Shown here: positions 37,872 through 48,400 of the stretch, piece after piece | Layout: the number at the start of each line of letters is the position of its first letter | Numbering within the stretch: the stretch's first letter is position 1 | NCBI RefSeq assembly: GCF_017562075.2 | Contig: NC_054081.1 | Coordinates: forward strand, 16,524,542-16,588,541 | From: Anopheles merus | Taxonomy: Eukaryota > Arthropoda > Insecta > Diptera > Culicidae | Direction of reading: 5' to 3' | Length of the DNA: 64,000 nucleotides | Position numbers and translations under genes: made by a program | The notes under the pieces: model-generated | What the model was told of the DNA's origin: nothing | Database searches by the model: none | The model's input: only the letters and a program-made list of their open reading frames with translations

Positions 37872-40691
37872 TGAAATTGCTGTCGATGCTGCTGCGATAG
37901 CAAGTGGACCGTTTTTAACCGATGTGCGGCGGCTAGCCGTTAAAACACGGTCACAACAACAACAAAAACAGTGCAATAGCGCCGATGCGATCTACACAAA
38001 AAGACTTTGGTGGTTTATGTTCATAGTTTTAGTTGACTGTTTATGGGTGTAAGCACTGCAATGTATCTATATTTTGCAGCTTTAACTAATTAGGGCCATA
38101 GCTATACAATGGAAGGAGATCAAACTGACAACAGCAACACAAAATTCCCACGCAAAATGATGCAGTAGAAAGCGCAACACCAACACGACTATCGTTGTAC
38201 GGCGGCTTGCTAGACCTCTTTTTTGTTTCTTTATCCCACAACTGCGACCGTGCTCGATCGCGCTAGTATAATAGATACGTCCTGTGGAAGCCGGAGAGCC
38301 TACATCCAGTGTAGATTTGTATGCGTATTATGTTGTGCCTGTGGATGGTGGTAAAGAAATAGGGCCGGTCTAACCAGGAGAATCATCGCGCGTCGTGCAA
38401 TCGCAGGTGAATCGTCAACGCGATCGGCTGCTTCATGCTTTTGTTTGTGAGCTGATAGCAGCTCAAACCTTTTATAGTCAAAAAAATATCCCTCCGCCCC
38501 CGCCCTTGAGCAATGGAAGTGACTGGTAGCGTAGCATAGAGCTCTGGGAGAAGGGACAGCAACAACGAGTGTACTTGCGTACAGTAGTGTAGTTAATGTA
38601 GACCGGATTGACGGCATAGCCCGGCGTCCCAGCACGGCGTGCTCTGCTGTGAGCGGGCCAAAGAAGAAGGGAGGGAATTTATTATGATATGAAATATAGG
38701 TGTGCTCGTGGGGCGGTTTTGTAACAACTGCGAACACGTCACAGTTTATCAACTAACTTTTAATGGCAAGCCAATAACTGTAATAATGCTAGACAAGCTG
38801 ATTTACTGCAGCACACTAGCCACGTAAGGTTAAGGGTAATTGGGACGATAGGGCGAGGTATGTGAAAATTACAAGAGTAGCAAATATCGACGAATGCACT
38901 ATGAATGGATGCATGAGTTCGTTTACCTAAAACAACAAACAAACAAACCCAGTTCCTTGTAAGACTCGGACGCTTCATCACAGAACACAGCGAAACAGCT
39001 TATTCTCTGCCACCTTTTCCCCACCTCCTCCGGAAGTAAAAGAAAAACACGCAATCGCAATATGCAAACGTACAACGCAAAACAATAACGATAACTACAG
39101 TTAGTAAATACGCACAAACACAACTTATATATCTTACTGAATATATACATCGTTCATGTACAAACTGCATGTAAAAAAATAGACATATACACATATATTA
39201 CGCAGGAGAGATAAAAATTTGCGTACGGCGGTTTATCTTTGAGATGGGGCAGCCGATAGGTTTAAAGTAATACATACACATAAATAAGATTTTTAGCGTA
39301 CATCCCACAAACCAGGGACGGGGAGAGCCAATTCAACGCAACACAGCAGAACATGCAATAGAAACTAGGGTAAATGCGACGGTATTAGTAGGTCGTTCAG
39401 GCCAGCTTCGGTCACAATCGGCTCCTAGCTGTAAGGACATCTTAATGTGCGCACATCCCTTACGGTACTGGGGGGAATAACGGATGCTGGGCGAATAGAA
39501 ATCATTACAGCGCGACCCTCATAAATACAAACAAGCAAACAGAAAATGCTGTATGCGCAATCTTAATTACTGAACAGACAAACAACAGAAAAGGAAGAAG
39601 AAGAAAAACGCTTAACGCCTTGGATGCGGTTAGACACTACTTTGTACATTACTACGTCTGTGTATGTGTGTATTTGTTAAATATTCTTTTAAACCCTCGA
39701 TGTCAACCATGCGGCCATGGCGTTATGATCCATGGCCATTGGCTAATGCAAACACAACAAACAAATAATAATACATTTTGAAAAGAAAAAAAAAGACATG
39801 AAGTGTAACTATTTATTTGCGCAGTTTCTTTGCGGAAATGTTATGGAACAGGATGACACTTACTTTTAAAATGATTTTGGTGCTTCGATTCTTCGACATT
39901 ATTTAGAGAGCCAACAAAGCGATTCGCATGCAGTTACGTACATAATCCGTTTGAGAGCGTTTTGTTTTGTTATGTTTCAGCTTCAATCAAGTGTAGGAGT
40001 TACAAAGTACAGAATACCATTTAGTGATCGAGAGAAGAAGAATCGATCGAGAGAAGAAGAGGTTTAAGTTCCTACTTATTATCCACATATTTTTTATCAA
40101 ATTGTAGCCTCGTTCTATACATCAAAAGAACTATTATTTCTTTTCTGCATTTCTTTCTTGCATTTCTCAATTTTTTATACTAATATCACATTTAATGTGT
40201 ATTTTGATTCACACCAAATTCACCATGAACGTTAAGATATCAATGGGGAATGAATATATTCAAAGTAAAATTTTGTAGAAACGAAACATAGGTTTGAGAG
40301 GACATTCGTCGCTCTTGAGTGGACTAGAGGACAATCGGAATTTACTGTCTGCACATGGTCTGGGAGGTCACATCAGGATTCAATCATTGATGATTGTATG
40401 TGGCCAATTCTAGATACATTAGGTTCACTTGCTTCGGAAGGTAGTGTCCTAGAGCCAGGCGATGGTACCATTCATTAGTTAGTTCTTGGCGAGCTACGTA
40501 AAGCAACAGTCGGCAATGTCCGGTCCGCTGCAATATTAGATCTGGCCCGCAAAAGGATTTGTCTGATTTTTAACGATGGGAAGAAAATACTCGTATTAAA
40601 AGTTACTGAACCACTTTTAGCAGGAAATTTCATTCCGTCGTACTTGTCCATCCTGGATTATCGTAAACTGGTTTGATGGACTAATCGTTAC
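37872..40691 (+). other. Tpst 3' UTR and intergenic DNA
   Basis: The 3' UTR starts at 37872; its end is not fixed. Much of 37872-39800 is of mixed composition and could be a long 3' UTR, with weak AAATAAG/ATAAATA signals near 39280 and 39520. No other gene is supported. Confidence 0.4.
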
Positions 40692-41280
40692 TGGGGTTTT
40701 CAGAAGTTCTGATAATTTTGGGACACTTTCTTGACTCTTTCTTACAGTAATTGAACTGTATGTATCGAGAAGTGGACTCTATGCCTTACTTTTTGGACAG
40801 GGTCATTTAAAATACAATAAAGTCTCGATCCAATGATTTTTTTTTTCACCAGCAAAATGTTGTGGGTCTATGTATATGGTGACAATGTAAAAATGATGCA
40901 ATTTTTTATCTCCTAAAACTTAGACCAGATTTTATTTATCTGCAGAATCGATGTCTACAACATCTTTTAATAGTAAAATTACATCGATCTTAGTTGAGAT
41001 AACTTCTTTTTTACTTGTTTTTCATAACCGCCCGTAACAGCTTTTCAGAGTCATTGCAAGCCGCACGCACAACTTCGTTGAAAGATTATGGATTGGAGCT
41101 GAATCCTGTTGGAAGGAAAAACTGCCTTGTCCCATAAGTATTTTAGCGCAAGGCTTTAAATGGCTTTTGATAAGGAAAAACAATGGCAATTCCCCTTTAG
41201 TCGATATAGCTCCCCAAATCAACTCAGGTGTACCTCCAGACATGCTCCATAAAAACGATAATTTTGCTTGTTCAAAGCTA
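40692..41280 (-). pseudogene. Tc1/mariner transposase remnant with one terminal repeat
   Basis: On the minus strand 41243-41025 encodes IWGAISTKGELPLFFL and then FQQDSAPIH, which carries the second catalytic Asp of Tc1/mariner transposases. After a frameshift, ACNDSEKLLRAVMKNK and a stop (about 41065-41018) form the typical C-terminus. The N-terminal DNA-binding part, the first Asp and the third acidic residue are not seen. At 40692-40810 CTGGGGTTTTC...GGGACACTTTCTTGACTCTTTCTT matches the left terminal part of the MITE at 52368-52597, so it is probably the downstream terminus of the same element. Confidence 0.72.
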
Positions 41281-41410
41281 CCTACATAGCAATAATTTTT
41301 TTATCCAAAAAAATAATGATGTGACCAGCATGTGCTTTCAGCAGCATCTGAGATCTGACTACGCTGACTACATAGGAATTACAAATATTTAACCATGCTT
41401 GGATGATATT

Positions 41411-41599
41411 CAGCCGTACCGGCGAACTCGTTCAACGAGAAACATTCGTCGCTCTTGAGTGGACTGAGTTGTATCACTAGGTTGGCCAGTATAAAATCTA
41501 TACGGTTTTCTAATTTTTGATCCAGAAGGCTATGAAATGAGTGAAAATGAGCGTCACGGCGAACGTTCCCAGGAACGAACGAGTTCGCCGGTATGGCTG
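41411..41599. mobile_element. MITE with 23 bp terminal inverted repeats
   Basis: CAGCCGTACCGGCGAACTCGTTC at the left end is matched by GAACGAGTTCGCCGGTATGGCTG at the right end with one mismatch. ATT directly flanks both sides, a possible 3 bp duplication. An internal 24-mer, ACATTCGTCGCTCTTGAGTGGACT (41442-41465), also occurs at about 40302-40325. Confidence 0.72.
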
Positions 41600-42528
41600 A
41601 TTATCAGGCAATACCATTGAATTCGATGGAGTATGATCCGATTTTTCTTGATGAAACCATGTTGCTCGTCTTGGATGTGTGTGTATGACTCGGTGGATTC
41701 CTCTGAGCATTTTTCGATGCCACCACTTGCTTGTACAATTTATTTCACTAATTCTATATGAGTAATATTATCTTATAGATACTTACGTCCTTCTAAAACC
41801 TGTGTCAGGGTAAGAGGTGGGACTTGTCATCATCATCTTTTTGTATAGTTTGAGGAATAGTATATCCTTTCTTTTGGTTGTGCTTCATATTTTGATGAAA
41901 ATTTGGAGCGTTATCATCAAGTAAACCATGTTTCACCTTCATTTTCATTCGGATATTCATGGTCCAGCATATGTGAAGTAAAGTGGAACCATGAAAAACG
42001 AGTTTAATCCGTTTAATCCAATTAATAGCTAATATTTGTGATGATATTTGTAGTTCACTATTTCTCTTTCACATGATTATTGATTTAATTGAAAACGTGG
42101 CCGAATTTTGAATGTCTATCTTTTATATTTCACAAAATTGAATCCTTGTATTTGTACACCTGATTTGCTTGTAGAGCCCCAGTTTTGCCAGGCGTATGTG
42201 AACGATTACGGACAGAAAAGGAATTAATTTACCAATTTTAAATGATATTTTATCGGATTGTGCCTAGGTAGAGTTTGTTGCTATGCTGCTACACATTTGT
42301 TGGTAGACTTTTTTCAGCACAATTTATAACAAGTGGTTAATATTCTTTAGCGCGATTTATATTTTCAACGATTAAGATAATTTCATTGCCATCTACTCTA
42401 CTGCACTCCTGAATATACCACATACTTGTTCATCATTTCTCCTGGCAATAGTTGTATATCAAACAAATATTAATATCGAAACTCTAATTTGCAAGTTATA
42501 ACTACGAGCAGATATAAGTACTCTACAA

Positions 42529-42808
42529 CAGTGTTCTCCAACCTGTAGTCCGTGGCGCGAACAGATGTGGTCCGCAAAAGATTTGTTTCTTTTTTTTAAG
42601 GAATGCTTATTACTACACATGTCTTCAAATTATTTTCCTAAAACCAAGATTACATTTTCAACAGGCATGTCTAGAACAATATTTAACTTTTTTTATCAAA
42701 ACCATTTAAACATAGACTATTAAGAATAGCGACTTAATATATATGAGCCTCAGCAAATTTATTTCAAACACAAGTAGTCCGTGATTCTAAAATGGTTGGA
42801 GATCACTG
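42529..42808. mobile_element. hAT-type MITE with 8 bp target duplication
   Basis: The left end CAGTGTTCTCCAACC and right end GGTTGGAGATCACTG form a 15 bp inverted repeat with one mismatch, with TAGTCCGTG as a direct inner motif near both ends. The flanking octamers CTCTACAA (42521-42528) and CTTTACAA (42809-42816) match at 7 of 8. The 280 bp element has no coding capacity. Confidence 0.85.
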
Positions 42809-43040
42809 CTTTACAAACCCCTTTTTTGTGCAAGTAAAATTTCGCGTAACGAGCAGCAAAATTTTGATTATTAGTACAGGGTAATCGTATGGTTTGGCAT
42901 GGTATAAGGTAACGGTCGGCAGAATTTCGACCGCAAGAGCTAGCTTATACAAAAACGTTCGTAGAGCTCCACGTCAAGAGCCAAATTGTTAAACTATGAG
43001 CAAAAATGTGTGGAAGTTCTTTGAACTATATGAACGGTTA

Positions 43041-43093
43041 AGAGCCGCCATCTCGATATCAAAGAGCCGCCATCTCGATATCAAAGAGCCGCC
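43041..43093. repeat. 22 bp tandem duplication
   Basis: The unit AGAGCCGCCATCTCGATATCAA occurs twice exactly (43041-43062, 43063-43084) and is followed by a third partial AGAGCCGCC. Confidence 0.95.
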
Positions 43094-45472
43094 TGCGGCT
43101 CGTCAGCCGTACTTAGCTGATCGCAGGTATAAGACATTGTAATGTTGTAGGCATGAAACATAGAGGAGAAAAAGAGAATGATGGTGCGACGGATTTGATG
43201 TTTACACTAGATTCTTCCGTGGCGATAGGCCGTAGAAATGTCGTGTGGTAGAGAGCTGTTTTAGCATTGTTTTGGCTCTTGAATCTATTGTTTTACATTA
43301 TATTATATGGAACTTTACATTTCGGCTATAGAGTTTTGCGAGTACCGAGTCACTGGAACGAATTAAAATTGACTTGAACGTTTGCATTCATGGTTCAAGG
43401 TTTCAATACTAAATCCAAAAACCATGAAAAATATGGAATTCCATTTCAGATGCATTCTCATTATTGGCGTTTGTCATTTTCCGCTGCAAGAAACCTTTCT
43501 TTCCATATCTAACGAGAAACGGAGACGCTCCGGCAACGATTTTATATATATACTTTTATTTGATTTATATTTTCGACAATCCTTGAAACGCGGGCGGGCT
43601 AAATATGTTGCAATCAAGGCGCGAACCAACAGGTATGATGATAAAGAGATAAAGGATAAAGCAGCAGACACGCTGCTGCTGCTCTCCATATGTATGTGCT
43701 CAGAGCTGTTTCACTTGGGTGCGCGAGCTCCGGATGGTGCTAAGCGATGAGAAATCTATGGCCATAGGTGCTGTAGCACTTGCTGTCTCTGAGACCTGTG
43801 GGCAGTGTTTTTTGTTTTTTTAAATGTTTTTCATGTTGAGATTTACCCCGGTATGGCTATGTGATGTTGTTTCCTGGACTGTTCTTGAGTGCGAGTTTGG
43901 TCGTAGGTCGTAGTGTTACGAGGGCAGTCGCTTGTGCCTCTGGGTTTTGTTATGGAAAGCAAACATAAAAAAAAAACTGTGAACTTTAGGACGAAACAAT
44001 GCATTTGCTGATGAACAAGCACATACGCGCGCGAGAATCGGAACGACCGCATTAAGGTTCTACACAGTTTAAATTTTCACTTTTACTTTCCTGCCAGGCG
44101 GCACTATGCAAAAATTATTGTCTTAGAGTTTCCCAATTGTGTTGCGTAAAATTTTGCTCGACAGTTTAATATTTGCGTTTGTCTGTGTGTGTATGTTATT
44201 AAATTTGGCCCTACCGTGTCTCATACACACGCACGGTTCGTTCGTTAAGACACTTGGCTAACTCTGCTTAACCCCGCAACGGACAACTGCTAGCGACCCT
44301 TCCGCTTGTAAGCACCAGTGAACTCGACTAAAACGAGGAAAACGTGTGCGTGTACGAGAAACCACCCCCTAAAACACCGAAACGCAACGCCGCAAAGCGT
44401 GAACATAATTTTCTTTATCATACTTTTTCAATTAGTTCCAGTAATGGCTCGTGCCAACGTCAGATGTGTTTATGCGCTCATCATTGCAATCTGGGAGTGT
44501 GCTACACTATTTTAAGTTTCGAATAAGTTTTTGCGCTCCATTTTAGATTAAACTTATTAGCATCACAAATTGTATTTTTTTCTTTTGTTTTGAATAATAT
44601 TCTCTATTTTTTCGCTGCGTCCGGTTGTACCGGAAGCGAAATGTAATGTAAGGGAATTGGAAACACAGAACATTAAATGTTCTTACTTCCTTAACGTTTC
44701 AACAATCCAAAACACATCGTACACATTACCGACTAACAATGCTGTGCTTATTATTTTTTTGTTTTTCTAATACCTGTGTGTGTAGTGTCGATAGAGCAAA
44801 CATTCCAACAAAGCTTAAACGTTATTGTTTCAACTTGGTGCGAATCAGAAGATATAACTTAGTGTTCCATGCTAAACTGGTTACACTTTGTGGGGCTGGC
44901 ATTACAAACACAAACGTGCAAGGGTCACAGGATTTTTTTAAAATGAAAGAACGTTTCGTGAGGACACAAGAACGCCGTACGAACAGGCTACAAGAAAATT
45001 ACATTAAAAAGCAAGAGCAAATCGAGGAGTTTTTGTTGTTTCGTGTAGGATCATTTCTTTATCGCTGCGTGATATCCGTTTTGCCTGGGTGCTGGTGTTG
45101 CATCCACTGTTCGCTCTATCACCTACGGCTGTAGAGGTGTACCTTTTGTTTGCATCACATCCCAGTGCCGTTATTTTTCTTGAAGAAATTGCAATTAAAT
45201 TGCTTCGTCTACACATAAGCGGTCTCCATTTTACTGCCTACTCGCTTGATCGATCTCTGCTCAATCGCTGCCGGCACGATATGTTTGCCCAATTCTTCCG
45301 CGATGCTGCTTAGCGACCAATGTGTGGCTGTGTGTGTGATGTGTGCCGGTCCTGCACGATCGCTCTCCTCGCTCTCCTTCTCCTACCTACTAAATATTGT
45401 GATCTGCTTCCTTCCCGCCTTCTCGCAACCCGCATCGAGTCTGCCCACGCTTGGCGCTCGCGCTCATCCAGC
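43094..45472 (-). other. Intergenic DNA and ALT 3' UTR
   Basis: The 3' UTR of the alanine aminotransferase gene begins at 45472 on the minus strand; I could not fix the polyadenylation site. Frames at 43382-43750 and 44739-45134 (+) have no recognisable domain and are not called. Confidence 0.45.
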
Positions 45473-48400
45473 TTACTTGTACTTCTGCAGGAACTTCTCG
45501 TGGAAGGACTTGAACAGGCCGAGCATTTCCTTCAGCTTTTCCGGCTGGGGCAGGATGGTGGTGCGGAAATGGTAGGTACCGGGGCGCTGCCCGAAGCCGG
45601 AACCGGGCACGATGCAGATACCTGTTGTGGAGGAGGTTGTCAAAAGGTCGCGCGTTAGTAGGCGCGAATGCGAATGCGCGAGCAGTGCTTACCTGTCTCC
45701 TCGAGCAGCTGGAATGCGTAGAATGTGTCCGCCGGCTTGCCGTCCTTCTTGGCCGCCTCGAGCGCCTTCGCCGGCAGCCGGATCTGCGGGAACGCGTACA
45801 TCGCCCCCTGCACCGGGTTGCACGAGAAGCCCTCGATCGAGTTGAACGTGCGCGCGACCAGCTCGGCCCGCTCGCGCAGCGACTCCAGCACGGACGCCTT
45901 CTCCTTCTCGAACTGCTCGTAGGACGGTTCGCCCTTGCGCGGCGGATGGACCACACAGTCCAGCACGGCCTGGCCGGCCGTGGTCGGGCAGAGCTGGGCG
46001 GAAATGCACTTCAGCAGCATCGTGCGCACGTCCGGGCAGAGGTTGACGATCTCGGCGTACCCGCCCCGGATGCCGCATTCGCCCATGTACCCCTTCGAGC
46101 AGGACATGAAGCTGCACAGCTCCATCTTGCTGTACGGTTCGCCCATCTCCATCATCACCTTCTTGAACGAGTGGAACTGCGAGCCGCTCTCGTACACGTT
46201 GTCCTGGTACACCTCGTCCGCGAACAGCACCAACCGCTCGCGCTGCGCAAACTTGATGATGTCCTCGATGTTCGACCGGGACAGCACCTGGCCGGTCGGG
46301 TTGCCCGGGTTGATCACGACGAGGATGCGCGGTGCCGACGTCTTGCGCGCCTCCTTCAGCGACCGCTCCAGCTCGGCAATGTCCAGGCCCCACTTGTTCG
46401 CCTCGTCCAGGTAGTAGCCGATCTGCTCCATGTCGAACTCGGCGATCGTCGCGGAGTACAGCGGGTACTGCGGGATCGGTATCATCACGCCCGGCTTCTT
46501 GCCGTCGATCGGGCAGCGCAGCAGTGCCATCAGCACCTTGATGCCGCCGGACGCACCGGCGGACAGGATGATGTTTTGCCAGTCGGCCGGGATGCCGCCG
46601 TCGCGCCGCTGAATGTACTCGGCCGCATGCCGCCGGATCACCTCGATGCCGGCCGAGTCCGAGTACGAGCCGACCGAGCCGCCCTTGCAGCCGTCGAGGA
46701 TGGCGCGGGCGCGCTGCTTCGCGTCCGCCGGGATCGACGGGTCGTTAAACAGCGGCGGGTACGACACGAGCCCCAGCACCTGAGCACAGGGAAAACAGGG
46801 AGGACAAATTAATAGGCAGGCAGCACACGGCAAGGGAACTGTCCGATAAGACGCTCTCTATTGACGCTAACGGCTGGGTGATAGTGAAGCTGTGATAAGA
46901 GGATGTCTCATGGCGCTTCTGTTACTGGCTTTGGGTAATTTACAACATGTCATTGTATGTGATAGTGTTTATCGTTGAATGTCTTGTCGGGAAGGCGCTG
47001 CTCGCTGCTGTCGCCATCGGCCATCGGCAGCAAACCTCAGTGATACGGGCACATGTCTTATCGCAGAAGAAATAGATTTGAGCTGGTATGGTGTTTCCCC
47101 CCTTGGGTCTAAAAATATCGGCTGCTGGACAGATAGATGCAACAGCAGGGAACATCTTTCGTATCATGCAAAGCAGCATTTTTCAACAAAGAAGCACTTT
47201 TGGGGAAATACATCTTTGGTCATTTGCAGTTCTGCAAAATGTCACTTTCAATGTCATAAAAAACCAAATTGAAACAAAATCCACGTTAGCGTCACTCAAT
47301 TGTGATAATGTGATACTTAAAACAATTGGTGTGACTAATGCATGCTTCGTGACATTTTTGAGACCAACGCTTGATCAGTCTCTATGCCATGACTTTTTTT
47401 TATTGTGATCAGTTCTGCAAAATGTCACTGACACAGTCATGACAAATTCCGGCTGAAACAAAATCATGTCAGCGTCACGAGCTCTACTATGATGATCAGA
47501 GGTGAAAATCCAACAGTTGGTGCGATCATCATATGCTTGGTGACATTTTGTGCAAACATCTCTTGGCCAGTCACTTGGTCGCGACATTTTCTGTCGGTGA
47601 TAATCACGATAGTCATGGGAGATAGTGGTGCTTGCGAGTGGTTCCAAGAAACAATATGAGCAAGGTTTCTCGTTCTGTTTGACCCGACAGACCATCAAAC
47701 CAGACAAAGCGAGAGAGCATGCTCATTTTGCTGCTTCGAACCACATGCCAAGTATATTCCAAGAATATCATGATTATCGCCGACAGAAAATGTCGTGACC
47801 AAGTGAGTGATTAAGAGGTGCTAAACAAATTGTCACCAAGAATGTGATTGATCCACTAACTGTTTGAGTCTCACTTCTGATCATCTCAGTTGTGTACGCG
47901 GTTGATTTGAGCTTCGTTTCAGCCATGAGTGTTGGTGACTGAAACAGTGGCATTTGGCAGCAAAGTTCACAGCCAGAAAAAGTCATGATTATGCTTGCGC
48001 CGGCATTCAGCTAAGCTTGTGAGTCAGAGTATCGCGGTTGACTCAAGCATTCGTATGTCGCGTTCGGCATGTCATGATGCACTTTCAATGAGTATCAGCA
48101 ATGAGCATCAAGCTACCACGGATATGTTCATTGTTTTCGTTGGTGAACATCTCGTGATGCTCATGACATTTTGCAGCACTGGTCATTTGCTTGTTGCATG
48201 TACACGTTTGCTTCCGAGAATCTCATGACGCACTGATTGACAAATGTGTGGTTGGAATGGGTACAATTGTAATTAAAAATCATCAACATCAAGACCCCAA
48301 AACCCCGAATGGGAAGGAAATATGTTGACGACGGAAAGAAGATCAAAAAAAAAACGAACAATTAAATGACGCCAATAGGAATCAACCACCTGCAGTATCA

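Noticed and set aside
43382..43750. 122-codon plus-strand frame
   Set aside because: Isolated, Lys/Arg- and Ile-rich, with no domain, no codon bias and no splice context.
45625..46812. 395-codon open frame on the plus strand across the ALT gene
   Set aside because: It is antisense to the conserved ALT exon 3. Its Arg/Leu/Ala/His-rich composition is the mirror of GC-ending codons, and it has no recognisable domain.
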